Part shown: positions 11,501-20,011 of the stretch, in pieces
Layout of the letters: each line of letters opens with the position of its first letter
Numbering within the stretch: the first letter of the stretch is position 1
NCBI GenBank assembly: GCA_009667805.1
Contig: CM019064.1
Span: forward strand, 268,503,662-268,567,661
Direction: 5' to 3'
DNA: 64,000 nucleotides
Source: Leptobrachium leishanense
Lineage: Eukaryota; Chordata; Amphibia; Anura; Megophryidae
Notes under the pieces: model-generated
Database searches by the model: none
What the model saw: only the letters and a program-made list of their open reading frames with translations
Told to the model about the DNA's origin: nothing
Position numbers and translations under genes: made by a program

Positions 11501-12531
11501 ATGTCGGTGTTTTTCCATAGCTTAGAGTATTGCTTTTTGCTAATAATTGTAATGCCACAACCTGTGTCCACCTCAAATTCGATGTTCATGCCATTCACCT
11601 TTAACTTCTGTAGAATAGGAGCCACTTTAGGCATTTTATGTGAGACACTGTATATCGTGTTTATGTCACCTGCATCTTCTGTCTCACTAACGTCTTCTTC
11701 TTTCACTAAATGCGACCTCCCAGCCTTCTCCTTTCCTTTCCTCTCCCCCCTCAGTCCTTGAAATGGGGTTTTGTGACTCTGCATCACGTGCTTGGATTTG
11801 CACGCCCGCTTGATGTGTCCACGTTTCTGACAATGGTGGCACAGTTCATTTATAAATTTGCATTCGTGGGGTGCATGATTCCCTTTGCACCTGAAACACT
11901 CATAGTCCGTCTTCCACCCCCTCTTATCCACTGCACCCACATTATGCACCACCGATTGTCCCTGATGAGACCTTTGAGACTGTGATTCTTCATCCCCAGA
12001 GAAGCCTTGGAGATCTTTTATATTTCTGTCAGCCGACTCCATCGCCAGACACATAGTAAGAGCCTTTTCAAAGGTTAAATCCACTTCTGACAACAGCCGT
12101 CTCTGCATCCTGTCGTCATTTACTCCACACACCAGCCTGTCCCGCAGCATTTGTGGCAGTGTAGGCCCGTATTCACAATACTGTGCTAACTTTTTCAACT
12201 CCGCCACATAATCAGCCACCTTCTCGCCAGTATGCCGTGTGCGTGAATTAAATTTATATCTCTGCACAATTTCACTTGGTTTTGGATTATAATGGGCTTT
12301 GAGCACGACGACAAGTTCCTGATATGTTTTCTCTGCTGGCGTCATAGGACACAGCAAACTTCTCAGCAAACTATAAGTTGACGCGCCGACCCCGCTTAAT
12401 AACACTGCTTTCCTCTTACCGGCATCAGTAATCTCATTAGCTTGAAAGAAATAGTCCAACACTTCAATATATTCGTCCCACGATTGCAACTCACAGTCAA
12501 AGGGGCTCACTGTTCCCACAAGAGCAGCCAT
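8506..12531 (-). CDS. Gag-Pol polyprotein of Mag-like Gypsy (intact, 1341 aa)
   Basis: Single open frame. Residues 1-180 are a Gag-type helical region. Two zinc knuckles follow (C212/C215/H219/C224 and C231/C234/H239/C244), then the aspartic protease with DTG at 322-324 and reverse transcriptase with YLDD at 605-608 and the LPFG block near 577. RNase H has its catalytic Asp near 754. Integrase has an HHCC zinc site (His near 974-977, Cys 1007 and 1010) and the DD35E triad D1038, D1092, E1128. The C-terminus is a basic tail with RRSTRTKK. There is no chromodomain. Every catalytic residue I checked is present and there is no frameshift. The start lies about 130 bp inside the 5' LTR, after the primer-binding site. 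It is probably translated as one polyprotein from LTR-driven RNA. Confidence 0.95.
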   Translation of the reverse strand: MAALVGTVSPFDCELQSWDEYIEVLDYFFQANEITDAGKRKAVLLSGVGASTYSLLRSLLCPMTPAEKTYQELVVVLKAHYNPKPSEIVQRYKFNSRTRHTGEKVADYVAELKKLAQYCEYGPTLPQMLRDRLVCGVNDDRMQRRLLSEVDLTFEKALTMCLAMESADRNIKDLQGFSGDEESQSQRSHQGQSVVHNVGAVDKRGWKTDYECFRCKGNHAPHECKFINELCHHCQKRGHIKRACKSKHVMQSHKTPFQGLRGERKGKEKAGRSHLVKEEDVSETEDAGDINTIYSVSHKMPKVAPILQKLKVNGMNIEFEVDTGCGITIISKKQYSKLWKNTDIPEWEPCNLTLKTYTGEKMLVLGQVIGTVQSQMDNKKLTMVVVEGAGPNLLGRNWLKDLRVLPQLVNTVTASPTLHLADLLDRYAEVFKDELGQLKGTTAKIHVNSEAQPRFYKPRRIPFAVKPLVEAELQRLVDEKIIEPVQFSEWAAPIVPVRKPDGSIRICGDYKLTVNRASSVEQYPIPKVEDLFAQLAGGNKFSKLDMSHAYQQIVLDESAKKYVTVNTHKGLYTYGRLPFGVASSPAIFQRTMEGILQNMPHVTVYLDDILVTGVSEDDHLRNLEEVLSRLKQSGLRLKRSKCKFLGTEVVFLGHKISAAGVQPVAEKVQAIQEAPTPRSVSELKAYLGLLNYYHKFLPSLSTLLAPLHALLRKETKWTWSCEQKEAFEKSKNLLQSDALLVHYDVNKPIILACDASPYGVGAVLSHRMGDGSERPIGFVSRTLNAAEKNYSQIEKEGLAVIFGVKKFHTYLYGRQFTIVTDHKPLISLFNELKEVPQMASPRIQRWAVTLCGYEYSIVYKAGKDHQNADGLSRLPVAETGVETPAEEERVLLLEENGVPLVKADQVRKWTDKDTVLARVREFVLRGWPKRVEKSVFGAYVKRKEELSVEAGCVLWGARVVIPPPGRTDLLKHLHTTHPGIIRMKGLARSYMWWPKMDADIEAMVKTCTMCQENRNSPQCAPLHPWEVPNLPWRRLHIDYAGPWMGKMFLILVDAYSKWIEAYPLSKSTSAVTIQCLRQSFSQHGIPEMVVSDNGTSFTSMEFQEFMARNGIKHVTTAPYHAASNGLAERAVQTFKGLIKKSSGDSIEVKMARALFSYRITPQSTTGKSPAELLCGRKLRSTLDLIHPDFKGQVQEKQVKQKLYHDQHAKERHLREGDKVYTRNFGVGPSWIPGTVQTQTGPVSCTVALGNGQLVRRHIDQVRNRHVAYPEDLQSLAEPLTQDMEILAPLSGVVLAEAGEEGQMEGEFVTEKSSETAHVEGEQELRRSTRTKKAPTYLQDYT

Positions 12532-12646
12532 TCTGTCTCAGCAATTCACGTCCTTGTAGTTTCTTCTGTTTCTTATTTTTTTTTTTTCTTTTCTGCTCTG
12601 CAGACCTTGCAACTGCACATACACGTTCCACAGTACAACCTGTTTA

Positions 12647-12659
12647 CCCTCGTCGCCAA
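12647..12659 (-). promoter_or_regulatory. Primer-binding site of Mag-like Gypsy
   Basis: Directly inside the 5' LTR the minus strand reads TTGGCGACGAGGG. A TGGCGACGAGG-type site at this position is common in Mag-related Gypsy elements. The priming tRNA cannot be named from this alone. Confidence 0.75.
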
Positions 12660-12866
12660 TGTGATATCTCCATATCTTTGAAAGCAGAGACAGGCTGTGG
12701 AAGGTTCTTATTCTTTATTTACTGGAGCTGCGCACAGCGTCCGCACGCTGCCTTAGAACTCTACCATGTGATCAGGAAACTTTATTTACAATGAACAGGA
12801 ACACAGATAATACCTACAACATGCGCCCTCTAGTGGTGGATAGATATAACACTATGATATACTACA
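12660..12866 (-). repeat. 5' LTR of the Mag-like Gypsy
   Basis: 207 bp, apparently identical to 8141-8347. It should carry the promoter and RNA start of the element. Confidence 0.93.
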
Positions 12867-13569
12867 GTAGCCCCTTTTCATCCCTGAAGAGCTGACCCAT
12901 CTGAGATCCTAGTCTTGGGCTCACAGGGATTATATTGTGCTATACCTGGACTCCACACTTATATGTGTCCTCATCTATAGGACACCTAACAATATGCGGG
13001 TAGAGTACCCCAGACCCACGACACCAGGGAAAGCTTTGGTGAAATGTTTGTCACAAACCATGGCGCATACGCTAATGCTTATGGACAGGGCACAGACCTC
13101 CATAGAAAAAGTCTTCACCCCAAAGGTTTTTGGGAGAACCGGCAGACAACGGAACTGCCATGCCAGCTGCTTGGTTCCTGCAACCTCAAAAACCACTCAA
13201 GGTTCCACAACTCCTGGACCCTTCTTCCCCACTCAAGCCCAATATGGTCACCCCAGAGGAGCATGCTCCGGTCATGGCAGAAGATGCTTATATGGTGAGT
13301 GTACCTTCTTCCCCTTTCCCCCAAGTCCTAGTGGAGGGTCGCATAGCCGTTTTTTCTGAACACTGGTGTCTCCTCTTAACTTCAGATGCTTGGGTTCTGA
13401 ATAAAGTTCAGGGGTTCACAAATAGATTTCATATCTACCACGACTCAACTGGTTCCTCCCCCTCCTTTGTTTTTCTCAGACTCAGCGGTACGCGAAGAAG
13501 TCCAAAAACTACAACCGAAAGGGACTATCGAACTGGCGTCCTCGAACTCTCAAGCTTTCGGCAGAAAAC

Positions 13570-14482
13570 TGTCACGCTGGGCACCCACTTGGACCATCGT
13601 GGTGGCATGGAAAGGAGTGTGGCCCTTTAGGCAGGTGAGCTGCTGACTTGATACAGGACAGATCAACAATACAGATTCCAGGGCAATATAGGAACCAGAC
13701 TGAGACACAAGGGACAGGAGGGCCAGGGAGAAAACTAAAGGGATCCCTAAGCTGGGAATGATTTCTATCTAAAAAACCCTCACAAAGAATAACAGAGCAA
13801 AGGGAGCAAGAAGGGCAAGGGTTGACAAGACAGACAAAAATCCTATACTGAAGAGGTCCTTGTATGTTGGCTTCTGAGTAAGATAAACTGAAACAAACAA
13901 GATACATAAAACATGAAACATAGGAGTAGTCAGGACTTGCAGAAATAGGTAACCAAACAGGCATACAGTAATACAAGGAGCAGGCACGAGAGAGATCCAG
14001 AGAACATGATAATAGGTCATAAACATGAATATCAAGATGCTCGGTACAGGGAAATAGTCCAAAGAATAAGCCAGAACCAGAGCCAGAAGTCATACACAGG
14101 AGCGGTTCTCAGCCAGGCCAGGTCAATATCAAGATAAACAGAATTCAGAGTACAGGGAGCAAGAAAGAGAATAACCAGAAACGTAAGCCAAGAGTAAACC
14201 AGGAAATACTAGACTTGAAGCTTTGCAGCAACGCGGGAATCAGGAACAGGACACAAGAACCACAACCACCATAGAACTCCACAAACAGTCAATGAAGCTC
14301 TGTGCTGCTGGGATATATATGGAGTGGGTCTGTGTGATTGGACCATTTGACCTCAGACCAAAAGATCACAGCAGAACCCCAGAGGGACCCCAGACAACAC
14401 AGCCAAACACAAAACAGGGGAAACCAGACAGGAATGCCTCTCACCACCAGGGGGCGCGGCCAAAACCAAGGAAGATGTGACA
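13570..14482 (-). mobile_element. Solo LTR, ~913 bp, inserted in DIRS RT
   Basis: Bounded by TGTCACGC and GATGTGACA, a TG...CA structure with a 6-bp terminal inverted repeat TGTCAC/GTGACA. The flanks are AAAAC and AAAAA, an imperfect 5-bp duplication. DIRS coding sequence stops at its left edge and resumes at its right edge. On the minus strand it has a TATATAT block near 14310 followed by C/T-rich sequence typical of Gypsy LTRs. The 173-codon minus frame inside it is not a gene. Confidence 0.65.
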
Positions 14483-14558
14483 AAAAAAAATTTTTGGTGC
14501 AGAAAAAAAGGGGTAGTCTGCGGCCAGTAATAAACCTACAGGACCTAAACACTTACAT

Positions 14559-15443
14559 AGAAAGATAGAAAGATAGAAACATAGAAAATGTCGGCAGATA
14601 AGAACCTTTCGGCCCATCTAGTCTGCCCAATTACATGGATACTTTACCTGGATTTATCTTTTGTTTAGGATAGCCTTATGCCTATCCCATGCCTTCTTAA
14701 ATTCAATCACTGTTTTGGCCTCTACCACTTCAACTGGAAGGCTGTTCCATGTATCCACCACCCTCTCAGTAAAATAATGCTTCCTGATGTTACTTTTAAA
14801 CCTTTGCCCCTCTAATCTAAGACTATGTCCTCTTATTTTGCTACTTTGTTTCCTTTTAAATATACTCCCTTCCTCTACCTTGTGGATTCCCTTTACGTAT
14901 TTAAATGTTTCTATCATATCTCCTCTGTCACGTCTTTTTTCCAAGCTGTACATGTTAAGATCATTAAGCTTTTCCTGGTAACTTTTCTCCTTCAAGCCGT
15001 ACACCATTTTAGTAGCCCTTCTCTGAACTCTCTCTAAGATGTCTATATCCTTCTGGAGATACGGTCTCCAGTACTGCACACAGTACTCCAAGTGAGGTCT
15101 CACCAGTGCTCTGTACAGTGGCATGAGCACTTCCCTTTTCCTACTGCTAATAACTCTTCCTACACAACCAAGCATTCTGCTAGCATTTCCTGCTGCTCTA
15201 TTACATTGACTACTTACATTTAGATAATAAATAATAATGCAATAATAACTCCTAAATCCCTTTCCTCAGATGTTGAGGTTAGGACTGTATCAAATATTCT
15301 ATATTCAGCCCTTGAGTTTTGCCCCAGGTGCATTATCTTGCACTTATCCACATTAAAACTCAATTGCCACAGCTCCGACCATTTTTTTAGTTTACCTAAA
15401 TCAAATGACAAATGATTTAGGTAAACTAAAAAAATGGTCGGAG
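14559..15443 (-). mobile_element. CR1-type LINE copy 2, with folded-back 5' end
   Basis: Same family as 391-1800, with the octamer-like tail at 14559-14590. CTTACAT flanks it (14552-14558 and 15444-15450), though its first base may belong to the element. The 5' end is unusual: after TTTACCTAAATCA the sequence turns back and repeats the preceding ~35 bp in reverse complement (about 15371-15403 against 15404-15443). An extra AT-rich segment around 15223-15250 replaces the sequence seen in copy 1. Confidence 0.85.
14654..15411 (-). pseudogene. CR1 RT C-terminal fragment, broken
   Basis: 14654-15175 is an open 173-aa frame matching the C-terminal half of the copy at 486-1793 (VRPHLEYCVQYW, RVQRRATKM, WNSLPVEVV). 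The upstream part at 15220-15411 matches the thumb region (LGKLKKWSELWQLSFNVDKC) in a shifted frame with a short AT-rich insertion between them. The catalytic RT boxes are absent. Confidence 0.82.
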
Positions 15444-15589
15444 CTTACATTCTCTATCATCATTTTAAGATGGAGGGCATCCAATGCTTACCAGATCTCC
15501 TATGCCACGGGGACGGGTGACGATAAAAATTACGGGATGTCTATTTGTCAATATGGATGAACATACATTATCGCGACTTTCTCCAGTTT

Positions 15590-16480
15590 CTTTTTTAACA
15601 AAGTATTTTACCAGGAAGGATACATTGAGTTTTCTCCCGGTTTCAAGTATGTCCTGGGTGGCAAGTATGTACCGTTAGGTGTGTTGCCCAAGGACCCGTA
15701 CTGGAGAGGTGCTCTGGTCGGGGATTCAAACCTGTGTCTCCTGTGATGCCTCGCACGCCCACACCGGCGTCCAGACCGGGGGAGGGTCCCAGCGCGCCTG
15801 ACATGGTGGCGGCGGGCGGCGACCGGGAGGAGGGCATCGGCGCCCGCAACGGCTGGCAGCCGCCTGGACCCCACTACGCTCCACTCACCTGGAGATGGGG
15901 TCCAGGCTTCTCCTCCGCCTCCGGCGGGAAAGGGGTCCACGGCACTCGGAGAGTGTCGAACATGGCGGCCGTCACATGGTCCCGGCGTGGGGGCGTGTCC
16001 CACCACGCTGGGAGAAGGAAGGGAGCCAAGGGGAGTGCCCATCAACCTGGGGGCGTGGCTTTAGGATGACAGACAGTAGGGGAGGTTTTGGCAGCCAGGC
16101 ACCCTCATCACCTGTGGAGGTGTGCCTGGAAACTATGACTCCTCCCTGCAGAGGTGTGGTTTCCTACACTCCCTATATAAGTCCACTTCTCCCTTGGATA
16201 GGTACCTGGTTGTTGCTTCCTGGAAGCTTTCCTGGTTCCCTCATATCTGTTGATCCTTATTTCCTGAAGACCTATCATATTGACCCAATTGGCTTATCCC
16301 TTGACCTTGCTAGAACTCTGCCTGTCTCGACCCTTTTGGCTTCCCACGACTATTCTATTGTAATTCCCCACGGATACTTTGCTTGGATTAACCTGTTGTT
16401 CACCATCTACCGCATACTGGTCTCTATCTACGGAAGGCATGACATCTCCACGGTTATAAACCACTGATATTACCTCTATT
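15590..16480. mobile_element. Composite insertion in DIRS RT: SINE fragment plus LTR-like sequence
   Basis: DIRS RT coding stops at CTCCAGTTT (to 15589) and resumes at CAGTTTTG (16481), so CAGTTT may be a target duplication. The left part is a reversed SINE/L2 tail (separate entry). The GC-rich middle (15750-16060) and the block with CCCTATATAAG at about 16169 followed by CTGACC-poor, T-rich sequence resemble an LTR with a TATA box. I could not define clean LTR ends. Confidence 0.45.
15598..15742 (-). repeat. tRNA-derived SINE fragment with an L2-type 3' tail
   Basis: On the minus strand a pol III B-box-like GGTTTGAATCCCCGACC is followed about 60 bp later by CCCAGGACATACTTGAAA, CTCAATGTATCCTTCCTGG and TAAAATACTTT. 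That tail matches the 3' end of the L2 LINE at 25628-25690. A tRNA-like head with a LINE tail is the usual design of a SINE mobilised by that LINE. No A box was seen, so the 5' end is truncated. Confidence 0.65.
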
Positions 16481-16800
16481 CAGTTTTGTTGGGAACACTA
16501 AATGTGGCATTTTACATGCCTACCTTTCGGCCTCTCATCCACCCCATGGGGTTTCACGAAAGTGATGAAGCTGGTAGTGTTGAGACTTAGGGCCCGGGGG
16601 ATCAGGTTAATCATTTACCTAGACAATATTCTTCTCATGGCCCAGACACACAAACTGTTACGTGATCACATTGCCCAGCCTGTGTCCCTCCTCTACAATC
16701 AAGGGTTTTGCATACATCACGACAAGTCCGTACTGTCTCCCACTCAGGACTTAGAATTTCTAGGTTTCCTGGTACACTCACCGTCAATGTGGTTGAGTCT

Positions 16801-17480
16801 TCCATAGCCAGAACTGGGACTTATCAAAAAAGAACTCCACTGACTGAAGCGGAAAAGACAACGTCTCTTACAGTCCCTAGCATGAGTCATAGGACTTCTG
16901 GCTGCGTCTGTACATTCAATTCTCCTGCTCCCCTACACTACCACGCACTGCAACAGAAGTGAAGGCTTGATACCTCCAGCAGCCTCTGCCATACAAAGCC
17001 ATAGTCTTTCTAGACAAGGAGGCGATAGTGCATCTCTGGTGGTAGCTCCTCCATGTGGATGACTGGAATGGTAAATCGATTATTTTCCCAGATCCGGATG
17101 TCTTCATAGATTCGGGTGCAGCAACCTGGGCTGGGGTGCAAGTTGTGGAACTCTGACCATGGACGGCATCTGGTCGCCTCAGGAGCGAGTTCTTCATTTG
17201 AATGTTCTCAAGATGCTCGTGGGTCTGTTCGCGATATTTTGCTTTACCTAGGACAGTCCACTTCATTCATTCCTACTTCGGATGGACAATTTCCCGGGTG
17301 CCCGGTACATCAACAGATTGGGGGGCCCTCGTTCCAAAGAATTGGCCGACATGGCACAGATTCTGTGGCTTTTTTGTTTCGCTCATCAAATCGCCCTGGG
17401 TGCCCAGTACCTCCTGGGCTTAGACAATTTTGTTGTGAATTCAGGTGGCGCACAGACCCAGACTTGTTTGCAACTGAGAC
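16801..17480 (+). pseudogene. DIRS RNase H domain, decayed
   Basis: The translated pieces, in changing frames, resemble DIRS RNase H: a stretch from about 17090 with PDPDVFIDS and GWGA-like words, GIWSPQE-like sequence at about 17168, and MDNFPGARYINRLGGPRSKELADMA-type sequence at 17282-17360, followed by LWLFCFAHQIALGAQYLLG. At least three frame changes are needed to read through. Confidence 0.75.
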
Positions 17481-17599
17481 GTTCACCCAAATTTGGTTAG
17501 GGGGCTGCCTTTATGCTTTCCCCCTTTCCCCATGATACAACATACAATCTCGCAGGTTCACTCACATGAGGCTATGGTGGGTCTGATCACCCCCTTTTA

Positions 17600-18430
17600 G
17601 CCGACTCAGCCATGGTACCCTTGCCTGCTCAAACTCTAGATAGACATTACCAGCTTGCTCCTGGTGGGCCTACATCTACTGGTGGATCCGGAGGGATAAC
17701 CTCATCCACTATTGTCCCGCGGGGATCTTTGGTTATTTGCTTGGCTGATCTCGGGTGTCCCAGAGCCCCCCTCGCATTTCGGAATACGCTTCTGAGCTGT
17801 TGCGACAGGTCTGGGCTCTGGGCAACCGGCAAACATACGCTTCCGTTTTGAGACTGTGAGAGCTGTGGTGTGTGGAAAGGGGTTTCCATCCCCCTTCTGT
17901 GTCTGGGGCGGTGGTGGGGATAGATTTCTTACACTAGTCATGTTGGGATAGATGGTCGGCCTGTGGACCAACACCCACTTGTTTCCTGTCTTCTTACTTG
18001 AGCCCACCACTCTCATCCACCTCCACCTCATTATTGTGTTCTCTGGGATATTAATATAGTACTGGATTTCCCAGCTCAGTGGCCTGATAACTGATATGTC
18101 ATTGAAACAGCTCTCTTGGCAAATTGCTGATGCTCTTATGTTTGCTGCAATGCAAACAAGTGGGGGAATTTCAAGCCTTAGATTTTCAGGTTCATGCAGT
18201 TCAGCAGCTCTTCATTTCTTTTCAAAGACTGCACTTGGCAGTTTCGTCTTCCACATTCGCCTGCTGGGTGCGCTGGATAATGTCTCAAGTGGATATTGAT
18301 ATTTTCTTTGTTCTGGGCTCATTCTGCACCTGGTGCAATGGCTTCAGCTGCTGGTGCTAGAATGGTGGATCTCATAGGTTCCGCAGACTGGTCGAGAGAG
18401 TCCACCTTCCAGAACATTTATTTTTAACCG
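17600..18430 (+). pseudogene. DIRS tyrosine recombinase, decayed
   Basis: Lies downstream of RNase H, the DIRS position for the recombinase. Recognisable parts are a helix block near 18100-18200 (LSWQIADALMFAA, then in another frame LDFQVHAV) and a C-terminal ADWSRESTFQNIY at about 18385-18425. This resembles the DIRS C-terminal block that includes the Tyr nucleophile. Stops and frameshifts abound. In intact DIRS this enzyme joins a circular DNA intermediate into the genome. Confidence 0.65.
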
Positions 18431-18489
18431 ATGGATCATTGATCCAGTGATTTGGTCCACTCAGCTATAAACTAGAAACATATGAAGCC

Positions 18490-18590
18490 ACTGAGTCATG
18501 GTTTAAATTACTGGATTTTCCTAGAAAGTATTTTTGACTGAAAGTCAGGATTTTAAATAAAGACTCGGAGGTGAATATTTTCCCACCCGC
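18490..18590 (+). repeat. DIRS internal complementary region
   Basis: 18524-18583 (GAAAGTATTTTTGAC, AAAGTCAGGATTTTAAATAAA, ACTCGG) is the reverse complement of the outer tip of the right terminal repeat (about 19040-19097). The adjoining 18490-18523 (GAGTCATGGTT) is complementary to the tip of the left terminal repeat (about 6990-7022). This two-sided complementarity is what DIRS replication models require for circle formation. Confidence 0.72.
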
Positions 18591-18869
18591 ATTTCTTGTT
18601 TATGCCCACTCTTTGGTCTCGCTACTTGGGGTTTTTAATTTTTGCATTGCTCTCACTGTATTCCGATTATGCATATGCAGACAATTCATTGCTGGTATGC
18701 CGTCCTCATTCTGTGTCATGTCTGTTTTTTCCTTGCAGTTCCCTACAACGCTCATTAACAAACTTATTAGTTATCGGTTTACTGTTAAGCCTGCACGGGG
18801 ATTGTTTCTCGTTCTGAGGTCTATGTCCCTCCTGTTAGCCCCGTTGGGCGAAGTTGTTCTGCGATTTGT

Positions 18870-19096
18870 AAAGAAAGAAGATGATGACTTCCTGTGCTGC
18901 TCCTTTTATACTGGAAGGGGCTGAGAGGGAATTAGAGGACTGCATTGGGGGAGGGTCTAACATCAGTTGTGAGTTTTTCTCTGATTCTCATTGGTTCTGT
19001 ATCTTTGCAATGAAGTGTTTCAGCAAAGAGAGAAAAGCAAAATATTCGCCTCCCGAGTTTTTATTTAAAATCCTGACTTTCTGTCAAAAATACTTT
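18870..19096 (-). repeat. DIRS right inverted terminal repeat
   Basis: Reverse complement of 7015-7210 and longer at its outer tip. It ends at about 19096, directly against the family A MITE that starts at 19097. Confidence 0.82.
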
Positions 19097-20011
19097 CAGG
19101 GTTATCCAAAGAGCTCCGAATTGCTTGAGAAAGGTAACCGAACGCTGAAAATCAGCGTCCGGTTACCTTTCCTGGCCATTCGGCTATCCAGAGAGCAGGC
19201 AATTCGCCAAATCCTGTCGAATTGCCTGCACATACGGTGCCTGTTCGGTGCCTGTTCGAGGGCAGAGAAATCCCCATGAAAAGCACTGCTTCGGCTATTC
19301 AGAGAACACAAACCAGCAGTGAAAGGTTTCCGAAATGCCCTGCTATTCGGTGGTTTAATTCGGCAAGTTAATTCAGGAGAATCCCATAGGCTTCAATGTT
19401 AAAAATATTCCCGTTTCTAATTCAATATCTAATAAACCGTTCATTATAAAATTCAGCAGTAAAGAGTCTCTTTATTTATAGATTTTTTAGGATACTTTAA
19501 GGATTTTTTTTTATCTATTTTTTAAAAGTCCGATTTTTTTTTTTTTTTTTTAAGTTTACTTATTTTTTCTGTAACAGCCCTTTTTATTATCATTCCCTGG
19601 ACCTCCTGTGTAAATTTCAGACATTTTCGCTCAGTAGTTTCTTTGCAAACAGCGTTTCATTTTCACAGATTCATACAAACTATTTTGCTAATTTATTCAC
19701 CTCCCTTGTCTGCGGTCTCAGCTGCTTCGGCTGCTTCGGCTGTGTGCAATCGGCTCCTGCTCGGGCTTTTTCCATGGTTTTCGGCAGTTTAATCCAGATG
19801 TTTTTGAGGGTTTTCGGCGTGCATTCGCTGGGTTTTGCGGTTCGTTTTCGTTGGGTTTGCGGCAGCTTTTCCCTGCAATTTGGGGACCCTGTGGTGTTTG
19901 CTGAATACAACGCAGGGTTACCGAAATGGGATCGGCAAAAGGAACCGAATTGAAGAGAACGAAAAGTCACCGTACGTGCGGTGACTTTTCGAATCTCTTT
20001 GGATAACCCTG
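19097..20011 (+). mobile_element. Family A hairpin MITE, complete copy 1 (915 bp)
   Basis: Starts CAGGGTTATCCAAAGAG and ends CTCTTTGGATAACCCTG, a near-perfect terminal inverted repeat. Subterminal hairpins sit at each end (GGTAACCGAACGCTGA paired with TCAGCGTCCGGTTACC on the left, and GAAAAGTCAC paired with GTGACTTTTC on the right). No transposase is encoded. Flanks (TTT and ATA) show no clear duplication. It abuts the DIRS right terminal repeat. Confidence 0.85.

Larger units (their letters stand above)
8141..12866 (-). mobile_element. Mag-like Gypsy LTR retrotransposon, full length, 4726 bp
   Basis: Two 207-bp LTRs (8141-8347 and 12660-12866) look identical by eye and are flanked by the 5-bp duplication GTAGC (8136-8140 and 12867-12871). 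On the minus strand the order is 5' LTR, primer-binding site, one long gag-pol ORF, purine tract, 3' LTR. Short LTRs, a single fused Gag-Pol frame and a primer site beginning TTGGCGACGAGG fit Mag-type Gypsy elements. The insertion is recent relative to its decayed DIRS host. All parts needed for autonomous movement appear present. Confidence 0.93.
7430..13569 (+). pseudogene. DIRS gag-like region, degraded and split by a Gypsy insertion
   Basis: The non-repetitive sequence 7430-8140 and 12872-13569 sits where DIRS gag lies, between the left terminal repeat and RT. No open frame spans it. Short frames (such as 13130-13630) carry no domain I can name, so assignment rests on position. The Mag-like Gypsy at 8141-12866 interrupts it with a GTAGC duplication. 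Codon-like stretches such as the one near 13070-13300 show repeated frame changes. Confidence 0.5.
14483..16800 (+). pseudogene. DIRS reverse transcriptase, interrupted and decayed
   Basis: Three surviving pieces. 14483-14551 encodes KKRGSLRPVINLQDLNTYI, the start of the RT palm. 15451-15589 encodes a frameshifted block resembling FKMEGIQxLPDLL and DAYLSVPI of DIRS RTs. 16481-16800 encodes FTCLPFGLSSTPWGFTKV, then IRLIIYLDNILLM, where the catalytic box is YLDN rather than YLDD, and LEFLGFLVHS. The order and motifs are characteristic of DIRS, not Gypsy. A CR1 (14559-15443) and a composite insertion (about 15590-16480) split it. It cannot be functional. Confidence 0.82.
6990..19096 (+). mobile_element. 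DIRS-type tyrosine-recombinase retrotransposon, decayed, with four later insertions
   Basis: Inverted terminal repeats lie at about 7015-7210 and 18870-19096. Inside, in order, are remnants of gag, RT, RNase H and a tyrosine recombinase. An internal complementary region at 18490-18590 matches the outer tips of both terminal repeats, the hallmark of DIRS elements, which integrate without a DDE integrase. The coding parts have many stops and frameshifts. Insertions: Mag-like Gypsy 8141-12866, solo LTR 13570-14482, CR1 14559-15443, and a composite at about 15590-16480. Removing these leaves roughly 4.9 kb, a plausible DIRS length. Confidence 0.85.

Noticed and set aside
13572..14093. 173-codon minus-strand frame
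   Set aside because: Contained in a solo LTR. The T/C-rich LTR strand gives long chance frames in two overlapping phases.
15700..15745. Possible tRNA gene (B-box match)
   Set aside because: No A box, no cloverleaf, and the segment runs into an L2 tail. It is a SINE fragment.
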